Source: Paraburkholderia phenazinium
GTDB taxonomy: Bacteria > Pseudomonadota > Gammaproteobacteria > Burkholderiales > Burkholderiaceae
Direction of reading: 5' to 3'
DNA: 64,000 bases
NCBI RefSeq assembly: GCF_900142845.1
Contig: NZ_FSRU01000003.1
Location: 186,001 to 250,000 of the forward strand
The position numbers were made by a program, and so were the translations under genes. Below the pieces are notes generated by a model that saw only the letters and a program-made list of their open reading frames with translations, was not told the origin of the DNA and ran no database searches. Positions 47,578 to 56,406 of the stretch are shown piece by piece. How positions within the stretch are numbered: the first letter of the stretch is position 1; each line of letters begins with the position of its first letter.

Positions 47578-47735
47578 GCTTGAGTCACCGCGTCAAGCCA
47601 CAACGACCGCCGCCCCAATCTTTCACCCCCTTCGCCCCCCGCAAAACCGCCCCCTCCCCATGCTATGTTCGCCCCTCCCAGGTTCACGCACACCTACCCA
47701 GAAACAGACGGACAAACCAAATGGAGCGGTTTTTC

Positions 47736-47942
47736 ATGGCACGCGGCAGCGCGGTGACGTACTTACTGGGTCAACGTCGCGCGTGGTTTGCAAAAATCTC
47801 CGCGGCGCAAAGCGGCAACGTCGAAATGGAGTCACGGCAGATCGAACTCATCGAACGTCTGATACTCGACGTCCGCGCGGGCCGCGTTCGCACCTTTGAG
47901 CTAACGCAGCCGAAACCTGTCGCGATCTTCGTCACCAACTAG
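47736..47942 (+). CDS. Small conserved-looking protein, function unknown
   Basis: 68 residues from ATG 47736, which has GGAG nine bases upstream (an ATG at 47721 has none). The protein is MARGSAVTYLLGQRRAWFAK, then a charged helix-like region with ESRQIELIERLILDVRAG and a C-terminal strand FELTQPKPVAIFVTN. No signal peptide or membrane segment. Coding character is fair and the stop just precedes the convergent esterase gene. I do not recognise the family. Confidence 0.55.
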   Translation: MARGSAVTYLLGQRRAWFAKISAAQSGNVEMESRQIELIERLILDVRAGRVRTFELTQPKPVAIFVTN

Positions 47943-48934
47943 CGAACCTGGCGAACCACCAAGGTCTCTCTTAACCAATCCGCAATCTCACCCAGCGTTT
48001 CCACCCCCTGCGGAAACCGTGCGACCTGGCTCGGCGTCACCGGAAAGTTATGTCCCATATCCGGCGCATGCAGATGGCTCACCGCCACCCCCGCCGCCTT
48101 CAACTTCTCCGCATAGGCGATGCCCTCATCGCGCAACACGTCGTAGTGCGCGGTGGTCACCAACGTAGGCGGTAACGCAGGCACTTCGCGCAACCTCAAC
48201 GGCGCGATACTCGGATCATCCGCCGAAACGCCGGGCGCATATTGCGTCCAGAACCAGCGCATCAGATTGGCCTCGAGCCCGAAGCCGCTCGCGTTCTCCG
48301 CATAGGACGGGTGATCCGCACTCGGATGATCCGTGACGGGATAAAGCAGCAGCAAAGCACGCAACGCCTGCGCATGCTCTTTCACCGGCGCCACAGAGCA
48401 AATCCGGTTCGCTATCACCGCAGCCAGATTCGCACCGGCACTGTCACCACCCAAAGCGAGTCGCGACGCGTCGCCACCCCACTCATGCGCATGCTCGGCC
48501 ACCCACTCGAAAGCCGCCAGCGTATCGTCCAGCGCCGCCGGGTAGGGATGCTCCGGCGCGAGCCGATACTCGACCGACACAATGATCACCCCCGCCGCCT
48601 CACTCAGCAGACGGCAAAACGGATCGACGGTCGCCACCGCCCCGACCACCCACCCGCCGCCATGCGTGTACACCACCACGGGCCGAGAAGCGCTGTCGCC
48701 CGGCGGCACATAAACTCGCGCCCCCAGACCGGCGGCAATCTCCACATCGCGCGTCTCGACGCCATTGGGCAACCCGGCGATCGACACCCGGCTTTCCAGC
48801 GCACGCATCATGAAACCGCGCGCCATCCGCACCTGTTCCTCGCTCGTCATTGCCGGAGGCAGTGCGCCCGTGGCGACAGCCTGCTCATCCAGAAAACGAC
48901 GTACAGCGGCATCAAACGGCTTACGCTCTGTCAT
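47939..48934 (-). CDS. Alpha/beta hydrolase, HSL-family esterase
   Basis: 331 residues. Hormone-sensitive-lipase group: oxyanion motif THGGGW (about 89-94) and nucleophile GDSAG (about 168-172). The catalytic Asp is in HYDVLRDEG and the catalytic His in MGHNF near the C-terminus. Probably hydrolyses short-chain esters in the cytosol. The start ATG 48934 has GAGGATCC upstream; the longer frame has no ribosome site. It is separated from the upstream minus-strand gene by a strong terminator, so it is a single-gene unit. Substrate unknown. Confidence 0.9.
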   Translation of the reverse strand: MTERKPFDAAVRRFLDEQAVATGALPPAMTSEEQVRMARGFMMRALESRVSIAGLPNGVETRDVEIAAGLGARVYVPPGDSASRPVVVYTHGGGWVVGAVATVDPFCRLLSEAAGVIIVSVEYRLAPEHPYPAALDDTLAAFEWVAEHAHEWGGDASRLALGGDSAGANLAAVIANRICSVAPVKEHAQALRALLLLYPVTDHPSADHPSYAENASGFGLEANLMRWFWTQYAPGVSADDPSIAPLRLREVPALPPTLVTTAHYDVLRDEGIAYAEKLKAAGVAVSHLHAPDMGHNFPVTPSQVARFPQGVETLGEIADWLRETLVVRQVR

Positions 48935-49045
48935 AACGGATCCTCGGGCCACGCCACCCATGATCGAAGTGGATGAAAAATACCGCAAAAGTGCATCACC
49001 TGCACGGCACACGCAGTCAGTCCCCCTACAACCCTTCCCCAAAGC

Positions 49046-49083
49046 AAACAGGCCTGCATCTCCTTCGAGATGCAGGCCTGTTT
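49046..49083. terminator. Strong hairpin terminator after the DUF4148 gene
   Basis: A perfect 17-bp stem (49046-49062 with 49067-49083) and CTTC loop, beginning AAACAGGCC and ending GGCCTGTTT. With T-rich ends on both strands, it lies 64 bases beyond the DUF4148 stop and can act in either direction. Confidence 0.85.
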
Positions 49084-49146
49084 GTCAGCGACAACCGCCA
49101 ACCACAGACACCCTAAACTATCCACAGCCGCGTCAGCCGCAATCCA

Positions 49147-49476
49147 TTAACGAGCGTTATAAACCGGCGGCGAGTACGTGCTAACGGTCGTTTCGCTCCG
49201 CTGTCCCGCCTGACTCGAACCGCTGACGCCCGGACCATAACCCGTCGCATCCGCTTGTGCCGTACCGTTTTGTGCGGCTACGCGCGCTTCCGCGGCTTGA
49301 AGGTCTGCCGGGTAGTCGTTGTCGTTCGCCGTCGCCGGGTTGTAGCCGGCCTTCTCGAGTTGAATCAGTTCGCTGCGAACCTGCGCACGCGTCACCGGTT
49401 CATTCGTCTGAGCAAACGAAACGATCGGGGCAGCCAAAACAGCAGCAATAGCAACAGCCTTGATGAGCGATTTCAT
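49147..49476 (-). CDS. DUF4148 secreted small protein
   Basis: 109 residues with a Sec signal peptide (MKSLIKAVAIAAVLAAPIVSFAQ, cleavage about 22). The mature DUF4148 region begins EPVTRAQVRSELIQLEKAGYNP and includes DNDYPADLQAAEARVAAQN, the family signature. The Gly/Ser/Thr-rich tail is probably disordered. DUF4148 proteins are a Burkholderiaceae expansion with no known function, probably periplasmic. GGAGG nine bases before ATG 49476 decides the start. Confidence 0.88.
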   Translation of the reverse strand: MKSLIKAVAIAAVLAAPIVSFAQTNEPVTRAQVRSELIQLEKAGYNPATANDNDYPADLQAAEARVAAQNGTAQADATGYGPGVSGSSQAGQRSETTVSTYSPPVYNAR

Positions 49477-49871
49477 GGTGATACCTCCAGAGATTGTTTT
49501 GTGCAGCGCTACAAACGTGAATGTCTGCAGCCGGTAAGAACAGTCTAGAAGGCTTGTACCCCGGGGTGAAGACCGCGATTTCGAATTCACTGTTGTCGCA
49601 AATATCACAATCGCGGCCATGCGCGTCGCGGCCGCCCAGGCGCCGGTTCGCAGAGCACGAATTGACCCAATAATGCCGCCGTATTCGTCCGATTGACCCA
49701 CATGGCGCACGCGTACTCTTCAATCCATGCGCTGCCTCGACCGCGTGAAATTGGACGGATTCCTACCTAATGAAAGCCGGTAGACGTCACGACCACGCGT
49801 CCACGAAACCGCGCCATTCATCAGACGTAACGCACACGGCTGGACCGGCCGGCAGGACACACGGGACATTT

Positions 49872-50123
49872 ATGAACACGTTTATCGACGAAGGCATCGC
49901 GCATATCGCTCGCGTGATGCGGCCGGCCTTGTATGGGGATCTCGGCGGCTCGTATCTGCCGTCCGCTTATTGGCGTCAGCGTCTTTATCAGATTCTCGAC
50001 ACCACGCACCTCACGAATGCGCAGTTACGCACCGTCGATAGTCTGCTGCTCGAACTGGACGAGTTCGATCTCTGCACCAGGCTGCCCGCGTCGCAACAGC
50101 CGCAGCTTCAACGGGTCCAGTAA
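49872..50123 (+). CDS. Small conserved protein, paralogue of the gene at 54410
   Basis: 83 residues, soluble, no motif of known function. It shares a colinear core with the protein at 54410-54727. The identical or near-identical stretches are IAHIxRVMxPxLxGDLGGS, LPxAYWRxRL and LDEFD/LDQFD in a leucine-rich C-terminal helix. The longer open frame starts at 49770; ATG 49872 is chosen because the paralogue's core begins there. The ribosome site is weak (ACGGGACATT). Pfam family not recognised. Expression and function unknown. Confidence 0.65.
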   Translation: MNTFIDEGIAHIARVMRPALYGDLGGSYLPSAYWRQRLYQILDTTHLTNAQLRTVDSLLLELDEFDLCTRLPASQQPQLQRVQ

Positions 50124-50189
50124 CGCATCGCCCTCATCGCAAGAAGCGACCACCGGAGCTGACCGCAAGTCAAGAAAAGCGACTGTCTG

Positions 50190-50738
50190 TCAAGCCGGGG
50201 CTGCCGTCGGCCATCCGCGACGCGCGGCTTGCCGCAGCGATGCTTCAACCACCAGGCGATGGAACGGTGCGATCAGCGTAATGTAGGTCCGGCCCAGACG
50301 GTTATGGCAATGCACGACCGTTGAGACAACCAGATACGGGCGCGGCCCAGTTGAAAGCGTCCTCATCTCGCGCATCACCGACAGCCGGAAGTCGAGATGC
50401 CTGTCGTCCTCGCCCAGAATGATCTCGTGCGGACGCCGCTCATAAATCCTGAAGATATCGACACGCTCATCGCCCACCGGCTTGGGCGACAAGCGCAACT
50501 GCTTCGCGGTCTTGATACCGAAGCGGACAACCAGCGCATCGCGCACCGACAGGAGCCCCGCCACCCAGGAAGGTTGATGGGCAAACAGGAATCGCGCTAG
50601 CAACTCGGGATCCGCGATCGCATCCTCGGGCAAACGGATGGCGAAAGCATCCGCCAGATACGGCGCATCGTAGATCCCCGCCACACGCGAATCGCCAGGA
50701 ACCGACACTGGCGCGACCGACCATTCTGTTGTTTGCAT
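50190..50738 (-). CDS. DUF2867 domain protein
   Basis: About 182 residues, cytosolic. DUF2867 features are the N-terminal YDAPYLADAFAIRLP block, DERVDIFRIYERRPHEIILGEDDRHLDFRLSV and the C-terminal STVVHCHNRLGRTYITLIAPFHRLVVEASL. The family has a START/SRPBCC-like look and no proven function. Three starts are possible: GTG 50768, ATG 50750 and ATG 50738. I give the last, because homology begins soon after it. Confidence 0.8.
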   Translation of the reverse strand: MQTTEWSVAPVSVPGDSRVAGIYDAPYLADAFAIRLPEDAIADPELLARFLFAHQPSWVAGLLSVRDALVVRFGIKTAKQLRLSPKPVGDERVDIFRIYERRPHEIILGEDDRHLDFRLSVMREMRTLSTGPRPYLVVSTVVHCHNRLGRTYITLIAPFHRLVVEASLRQAARRGWPTAAPA

Positions 50739-50906
50739 GACTGCTGACATCCCAGTGAAAATCGACACTCAACCGCACAAGCGAGCGGTCGTTCGCCATA
50801 CCGCATCGTCCATTCAACCAATCGATTAGGATTGGCTAATATCTCGTCCCTCAAATCATCCGCTTACCGACGCGGTTTCCCGCGGCGCAGCATCGCAACG
50901 CCCACC

Positions 50907-51242
50907 TCACTGCAGCCACTTGCGCACGTCCTGCTCCCACGCAGGCTCTCCACAGGCGGCAGGATTCTCCGGCCCCAGCACGGTAATGTAGCCGCGCGTC
51001 TTCATGCACGCTTCATACGCCCGCACTTTCGCGCAGCGGCCCGGCCCCGCGCTTTGGGCGGTGGCCTTGCAGGCGGCGATGGAATGGTCCATCGGCCCAA
51101 AGTCCAGATCGTCGGCTCGCGACGTATCAGGCGCGTCGGCCCCCGTGGCGGAAAACTCAACCGGACCGGCCTGCGTGCATGCCGTGAGCGATAGGGCCGC
51201 CAGCATGGCGCCCATCAGCAGAAGTGAACTGCGCAATGTCAT
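50907..51242 (-). CDS. Small lipoprotein, function unknown
   Basis: 111 residues with a lipoprotein signal (MTLRSSLLLMGAMLAALSLTAC; lipobox LTAC, Cys22). The mature part contains four cysteines in IAACKATAQS, GRCAKVRAYEACMKTRGY and PAACGEP, a spacing compatible with disulfide-bonded helices. GGAGAGGGG is the ribosome site before ATG 51242, ruling out the longer frame. Divergent from the TPR gene, so the two may share a regulatory region. Family not recognised. Confidence 0.7.
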   Translation of the reverse strand: MTLRSSLLLMGAMLAALSLTACTQAGPVEFSATGADAPDTSRADDLDFGPMDHSIAACKATAQSAGPGRCAKVRAYEACMKTRGYITVLGPENPAACGEPAWEQDVRKWLQ

Positions 51243-51426
51243 CGTCCCCTCTCCGTTCGTCTTGACCGGCACATGATACGCCGGGCCTCAACCTTGACGA
51301 ATCTGCGCAGCGGTGCCGGCGAGCTTCTTTTCGGCGATAATCGCCGCCATCCGCCTGCCCTGCTCCGTGCGTCGCAATCGCGTCGCGCGGGATACGTTCC
51401 GGCACGCGCCCACCCCAATGCCCCCT

Positions 51427-53145
51427 ATGAGCAAGACAGCGAACCCGCAGCGCCAGATCGACACCCTTCTTCGCGAAGCCGTGGCCCTGCAGCAAAACCG
51501 CGCATATGCCGAAGCGGAAGACGTCTACCGCGAGATTCTCAAGCTGCGTCCCAAACACTTCGACGCGATCCAGTTGCTCGGTGCATTGGCGCTTCAATCG
51601 GGTCGTCTCGAGGAAGGCATCGAACTGCTGAAAAAGGCGGTCGCGATCAACGGCATGCAGGCGCCGATCCACTCCAATCTCGCCTTCGCCTACAACGCCT
51701 TGCGGCGCTTCAAGGAAGGGCTCGCCAGCGCGAATCGCGCACTCGCATTGCAGGCCGATTTCGTCGACGCCTTGAACAATCGCGGCAACGCGCTAGCCGG
51801 TCTGGATGCGCCCGCCGAGGCGCTGGCAAACTTCGAACGCGCCCTGAAACTGCGTCCGGAGTTCCCGCAGGCATGGAGCAACCGGGCCTGTGTGCTACGC
51901 GATCTCGGCCGTCCCGCGGACGCCCTCGCGAGCTGCGACCAGGCCATCGCGTTGCAACCGGACTACCCGGATGCCTGGAGCAATCGCGCCAACGCCTTGA
52001 GCGATCTGAACCGCCCACAGGATGCGCAACAGAGCTACCAGCGCGCACTCGAATTCGCGCCTGCGTTTGCGGACGCGTGGAATAACCTCGGTCTCACGCT
52101 CGTCGACCTGAATCAACATGAGCAGGCACTGCAGAGCTACGCACGCGCGCTGACGCTGAGCCCCGAATTCGCCGAAGCGCACTGGAACGAATCGCTCTGC
52201 CTGTTGCAATTGGGCCGGCTAGAGGAAGGCTGGTCAAAGTACGAGTGGCGCTGGAAACGCAACCGGATCCAGGCAACTCAACGGGTCTTCGAGCAAGCGT
52301 TGTGGCTGGGCGATTTCTCCATCGCCGGCAAGACTATCCTGCTGCACGCGGAACAGGGCCTGGGCGATACCTTGCAGTTCTGCCGCTATGCCGCGCTGGT
52401 GTCCGGGCTGGGCGCGAAGATCGTCCTCGAAGTCCCATCCGAGCTGATTCGCCTGCTGACGAATCTGGACGGCGTGACGCAGTTGATCGAGCAGGGCCAA
52501 CCGCTGCCGCCCTTCGATTGCCACTGTCCGTTGCTCAGTCTGCCGCTCGCGCTCAAGACGACGCTTGCGAGCATTCCCGGAACCACGCCCTATCTGTTCG
52601 CCGATCCGCAAGCCTCGCAACGCTGGGCCGAGCGCATCGCACACGATGCGGGAAGCGACGGCCTCAAAGTGGGCCTGGTGTGGGCAGGTGGAAGTCGACC
52701 GCATGTCGCAGAGCTGAGAAAAAACGACGCACGACGTTCGATCACGCTCGACGCGCTGCGGCCGATCCTCGACGTCCCGCATGTCCGCTTCTACAGCTTG
52801 CAGAAAGGACCGGCGGCGCAGCAACTGACGCAGACGCCGGAGCTCGGCCAGCGGATCGTCGACTACACGGAAGAACTCACCGACTTCGCCGACACCGCAG
52901 CGCTGGTAGCAAACCTCGACCTGGTCATCTCGGTGGACACGGCGGTGGCCCACCTTGCCGGCGCACTGGGCAAACCCGTGTGGATCCTGAATCGCTTCGA
53001 CACCTGCTGGCGCTGGATGCTCGAGCGCCAGGACAGTCCGTGGTACCCGAGCGCGCAGTTGTTTCGCCAGCCGGTGCTGGGCGATTGGGACAGCGCGATC
53101 CAGTCGGCGCGCGCGGCATTGGCGGCGCGCGCGGAGAGCGCTTAG
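51427..53145 (+). CDS. TPR protein with GT9-like glycosyltransferase-fold C-terminus (third paralogue)
   Basis: 572 residues. Seven or more TPR units over about 5-285 (for example DALNNRGNALAGLDAPAEAL and AFADAWNNLGLTLVDLNQHEQAL). A GT9-like half over about 300-560 has LLHAEQGLGDTLQFCRYA, GLVWAGGS, DLVISVDTAVAHLAGALGKPVWILN and DSPWYPSAQLFRQP. Closest in this window to the protein at 2025-3863. The role, perhaps glycosyl transfer to a protein or surface polymer, is inferred. It stands alone on the plus strand. Start ATG 51427 is chosen over ATG 51418 because it leads directly into the first helix; neither has a good ribosome site. Confidence 0.8.
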   Translation: MSKTANPQRQIDTLLREAVALQQNRAYAEAEDVYREILKLRPKHFDAIQLLGALALQSGRLEEGIELLKKAVAINGMQAPIHSNLAFAYNALRRFKEGLASANRALALQADFVDALNNRGNALAGLDAPAEALANFERALKLRPEFPQAWSNRACVLRDLGRPADALASCDQAIALQPDYPDAWSNRANALSDLNRPQDAQQSYQRALEFAPAFADAWNNLGLTLVDLNQHEQALQSYARALTLSPEFAEAHWNESLCLLQLGRLEEGWSKYEWRWKRNRIQATQRVFEQALWLGDFSIAGKTILLHAEQGLGDTLQFCRYAALVSGLGAKIVLEVPSELIRLLTNLDGVTQLIEQGQPLPPFDCHCPLLSLPLALKTTLASIPGTTPYLFADPQASQRWAERIAHDAGSDGLKVGLVWAGGSRPHVAELRKNDARRSITLDALRPILDVPHVRFYSLQKGPAAQQLTQTPELGQRIVDYTEELTDFADTAALVANLDLVISVDTAVAHLAGALGKPVWILNRFDTCWRWMLERQDSPWYPSAQLFRQPVLGDWDSAIQSARAALAARAESA

Positions 53146-53164
53146 GAGGGCGTTAGACCGCGCC

Positions 53165-53869
53165 TCAATTACGCTTCGGAATATCGAGCCCGCGCACCAC
53201 AGCCGGACGCGCGACGAACGCGTCGAGCACTCGCTTGACGTTCGGAAAATCCGCGATCCCCACCAGCTCGGCGGCCTCATAGAAGCCGATCAGGTTACGC
53301 ACCCACGGGAAGGTCGCGATATCCGCGATCGTATAGGCGTCGCCCATGATCCACGCACGTCCGGTCAGTTGCTTCTCCAGCACGCCGAGCAGGCGCTTCG
53401 ACTCGGCGACGTAACGGTCGCGCGGACGCTTGTCCTCATACTCCTTGCCGGCGAATTTGTGGAAGAAGCCCAGTTGGCCGAACATCGGGCCAATGCCGCC
53501 CATCTGGAACATCACCCATTGAATCGTTTCGTAGCGGCCGGCGGCGTCCTGAGGAATGAGCTGACCGGTCTTGTCGGCCAGATAGATCAGGATCGCACCG
53601 GACTCGAACAGCGGCAGCGGCTTGCCGTCGGGACCGTTCGGATCGAGGATGGCCGGAATCTTGTTGTTGGGGTTCAGCGAGAGGAACTCCGGCGTCATCT
53701 GATCGTTCGTGTCGAAGCGCACCAGATGCGGCTCGTAAGGCAGGCCGATCTCCTCGAGCATCACCGAGACCTTGACGCCGTTCGGCGTAGGCAGCGAGTA
53801 GAGTTGCAGGCGATCGGGATGCTGGGCCGGCCATTTAGCCGTAATGGGAAACGCGGAAAGATCGGTCAT
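53165..53869 (-). CDS. Glutathione S-transferase (YghU/YfcG-like)
   Basis: 234 residues. A thioredoxin-fold N-terminus has LYSLPTPNGVKVSVMLEE and NPNNKIPAILDP, with cis-Pro. A helical C-terminus has GPMFGQLGFFHKF and RAWIMGDAYTIADIATFPW. The Thr/Asn-Gly catalytic pattern (PTPNGVK) and sequence fit the nu-class YghU/YfcG group, which reduces disulfides with glutathione rather than classic conjugation. The start ATG 53869 gives the expected length. Cytosolic. Function specific to this organism unknown. Confidence 0.88.
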   Translation of the reverse strand: MTDLSAFPITAKWPAQHPDRLQLYSLPTPNGVKVSVMLEEIGLPYEPHLVRFDTNDQMTPEFLSLNPNNKIPAILDPNGPDGKPLPLFESGAILIYLADKTGQLIPQDAAGRYETIQWVMFQMGGIGPMFGQLGFFHKFAGKEYEDKRPRDRYVAESKRLLGVLEKQLTGRAWIMGDAYTIADIATFPWVRNLIGFYEAAELVGIADFPNVKRVLDAFVARPAVVRGLDIPKRN

Positions 53870-54017
53870 AAGGGCTCTTTGGACAGAGGGGTCGGGCGCG
53901 ATGGCGACGCTGCCTCCTTGAGGCAACGGGTCCGGCGAACAAAGCGATCAATATAAACGCTCCTGCCAAACTTTTCCGGCGCGGGGTCAACCCGGTCTGG
54001 ACGACGTCTGCGGCGCG

Positions 54018-54044
54018 CAAAAAAAGGCGCCGAAGCGCCTTTTC
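54018..54044 (-). terminator. Rho-independent terminator after csbD
   Basis: AAAAGGCGC/GCGCCTTTT stem with CGAA loop and flanking A/T runs, usable on either strand. It lies 19 bases past the CsbD stop on the minus strand. Confidence 0.8.
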
Positions 54045-54062
54045 GTCAAACCGGGCTGCCCG

Positions 54063-54254
54063 TTACGGCGCGTTCCGCTTGGCATTGTCCTTGGCTTGTT
54101 CCTTGCCGTCGCCGTAGGCCTTGCGGATCTCACCCGCGCCTTGCTGGAGGTCGCCCTTCAGTTCCTTGGCCTTGTTACCCGTGGCCTTGCCCACTGCCTC
54201 GTTAACCTTGCCCTTGACCTGTTCTGCGACACCCTTCACCTGGTCCTTATTCAT
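54063..54254 (-). CDS. CsbD-family stress protein
   Basis: 63 residues, hydrophilic, repeats of the KGKVNEAVGKATGN type (CsbD family), starting MNKDQVKGVAEQVKGKV. The B. subtilis CsbD is a sigma-B general stress protein of unknown function. AAGGAG ten bases before ATG 54254 fixes the start. Its expression in proteobacteria is usually stress-induced; no specific promoter is readable here. Confidence 0.9.
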   Translation of the reverse strand: MNKDQVKGVAEQVKGKVNEAVGKATGNKAKELKGDLQQGAGEIRKAYGDGKEQAKDNAKRNAP

Positions 54255-54409
54255 GTTCGGCTCCTTGCGATTGCAGTGCCGGCGCGAATTTGCGCCAGTA
54301 CTCTTCCACAGCAACGGGTGTGCCCGGCGCCGAACCGCCGCCCGCACGCAGCCGAAAAAATTTTCGGTCACACCCCTAAAGTCAATGCGGGCCGTGCCGT
54401 TAATGTGAC

Positions 54410-54727
54410 ATGGACCACACTCTGACCGCGCCGAACAACGCCCTGTTGGCGACGCTTATCGATCAGGACATCGCGCACATTCGCCGCGTGATGGAGCCCT
54501 CGCTGCTCGGCGATCTGGGTGGTTCGATCCTGCCGCCGGCCTACTGGCGCAAGCGTCTGCACGCACTGCTCGATGCCGAGCACCTGACCCACGCGCAACT
54601 GTGCGCCGTCGACGGCCTGCTGCTGCAACTGGACCAGTTCGACCCGGCAGAGCGCCTGCCCGAGTGGAAAGCCTTGCCGCTCGGCGCCCACGAAAACCGC
54701 CCGGCGCCGCTCCAGCGCATTAGCTGA
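54410..54727 (+). CDS. Small conserved protein, paralogue of the gene at 49872
   Basis: 105 residues, soluble. It contains the same core as the protein at 49872-50123: DIAHIRRVMEPSLLGDLGGS, LPPAYWRKRLHALLD and LLLQLDQFDPAERLP. It has a longer N-terminus and a C-terminal Pro-rich end. There is no recognised family. The ATG at 54410 lies 155 bp from the start of the divergent csbD gene, so both could respond to the same stress region. Ribosome site is weak. Confidence 0.65.
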   Translation: MDHTLTAPNNALLATLIDQDIAHIRRVMEPSLLGDLGGSILPPAYWRKRLHALLDAEHLTHAQLCAVDGLLLQLDQFDPAERLPEWKALPLGAHENRPAPLQRIS

Positions 54728-54792
54728 GCGCACGACGCGCGACTGCCCGTTTGTTCCTCGCCGATTCCCGTTCTTACCGGCAAGCCAGTCGG

Positions 54793-54823
54793 TAAAAAAA
54801 AGCCGCGGACCTATGCCGCGGCT
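54793..54823 (-). terminator. Orphan terminator on the minus strand
   Basis: AGCCGCGG (54801-54808) pairs with CCGCGGCT (54816-54823) with a 7-base loop. The A8 run at 54793-54800 becomes a T8 tail on the minus strand. No minus-strand gene lies upstream, so either a small RNA ends here or it blocks antisense transcription; on the plus strand it lacks a T tail. Confidence 0.65.
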
Positions 54824-55143
54824 CGAACACACCGTAACGCGGAGATCAGCGTCACTGGGGTAAAGCCTAACAACCCTTTATTGCGCTCGCAATCTGTCTG
54901 ACCGCGAATTAACCATCGTTAACCGTAAGCCAACAGATGCCTTGACATTCAAGGCCGTTAACGTTTGCAAAATGCCAAACTTGCATACGGAACGCTTTCT
55001 TGTCTGACCTGTTTGCAGAGTCGTGCCGTCGTCTTGCGCGAGGCGTCGATCGAGCCATTTTTGCTCGTCGAATCGGGGAATTTCGGGAAAAAGGGACAAC
55101 TCCAGGTCATAATGTCCGCAAAAATCCCCAGCAAGGACTGCTA

Positions 55144-56406
55144 GTGACCCAGGCCCCACCGCTCGAGCTGCTAAAACAGGCGCGTACCCGCTTCACCCAA
55201 CGAGAAATCGCCGCTCACGTCGGCAAGGACATCAAGACCGTGCGCCGCTGGGAAAAAGGCGAGACGCCATGTCCGGCGATGCTCGAGCCCGCGCTGCGCG
55301 ATCTGCTGCACGCGGGCGCCGCGCTCAGGCACGGCGACGCGGACGGCGCCGCCAACTTCCGCTTCATCGACCTGTTCGCCGGGATCGGCGGCATCCGCAT
55401 GGGCTTCGAGGCGCAGGGCGGCGCATGTGTCTTCACGAGCGAGTGGAACGACTTCTCGAAGAAAACCTACCTGGAAAACTACGGCGCGGAGCACTCGTTC
55501 ATCGGCGACATCGTGTCGTTTCCCGCCCACGAGGTGCCGGCTCACGACGTGCTGCTCGGCGGCTTTCCCTGCCAGCCGTTTTCCATCGCCGGGGTCAGCA
55601 AGAAAAACGCCATGGGCCGGCCGCACGGCTTCGAGTGCGCCACCCAGGGGACGCTGTTTTTCGATGTCGCCCGTATCATCGCGGCCAAGCGCCCCGCCGC
55701 GTTTCTGCTGGAGAACGTGAAGAACCTGCTGTCGCACGACAAGGGCCGCACCTTCGAAGTCATCCTGCAGACGCTGCGCGACGAACTTGGCTACGAAGTG
55801 CACTACCGCATCGTCGACGGCCAGCATTTCACGCCGCAACACCGCGAGCGGATCATCATCGTCGGCTTTCGCGGCAAGACGGCGTTCTCCTGGGACGACC
55901 TGCAGCTACCCGCCGTCGGCCCGCGCCTCGGCTCGATCCTGCATCGCACCGACGGCAGCGAGCCGGTGCTGCCGTGGGACCACGACCGCTTCTTCGACCA
56001 CGCGAAAAAACGCGTGCAGCCGAAGTACACGCTCACACCGAACCTGTGGACCTACCTGCAGAACTACGCGGAGAAGCATCGCGCGGCGGGCAACGGCTTC
56101 GGTTTCGGCATGGCCTACCCGGACAGCGTGACGCGCACCTTGTCGGCCCGTTATCACAAGGACGGCTCGGAGATTCTCGTCGCCCAGGGCAAACGGCTGC
56201 GCCCGCGCCGGCTGACGCCACGCGAATGTGCGCGGCTGATGGGCTTTCCCGACACGTTCCGGATTCCGGTCAGCGACACCCAGGCCTACCGCCAGTTCGG
56301 CAACAGCGTGGTGATGCCGGTCATGCAGGAAGTCGCGCGCATCATGCGGCCGCATGTCGAGGCGCTGCTTGCGCCGGCCCCATCGGCGCGGGTGCGCTTG
56401 AGCTGA
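55144..56406 (+). CDS. dcm: DNA cytosine-C5 methyltransferase, Dcm-like, with N-terminal HTH
   Basis: 420 residues. An N-terminal HTH-like region (about 15-55, [20 protein letters not shown]) precedes the methyltransferase. It has [17 protein letters not shown] (SAM motif I, 73-89), the catalytic PC in [11 protein letters not shown] (Cys143), LENVKNL, QHRERI and the C-terminal FRQFGNSV-type motif YRQFGNSVV. Overall it resembles E. coli Dcm and M.EcoRII, which methylate the inner C of CCWGG. The specificity here is inferred. The GTG at 55144 has AAGGACT upstream. Its stop overlaps the vsr start, so the pair is co-translated. Confidence 0.92.
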   Translation: MTQAPPLELLKQARTRFTQREIAAHVGKDIKTVRRWEKGETPCPAMLEPALRDLLHAGAALRHGDADGAANFRFIDLFAGIGGIRMGFEAQGGACVFTSEWNDFSKKTYLENYGAEHSFIGDIVSFPAHEVPAHDVLLGGFPCQPFSIAGVSKKNAMGRPHGFECATQGTLFFDVARIIAAKRPAAFLLENVKNLLSHDKGRTFEVILQTLRDELGYEVHYRIVDGQHFTPQHRERIIIVGFRGKTAFSWDDLQLPAVGPRLGSILHRTDGSEPVLPWDHDRFFDHAKKRVQPKYTLTPNLWTYLQNYAEKHRAAGNGFGFGMAYPDSVTRTLSARYHKDGSEILVAQGKRLRPRRLTPRECARLMGFPDTFRIPVSDTQAYRQFGNSVVMPVMQEVARIMRPHVEALLAPAPSARVRLS

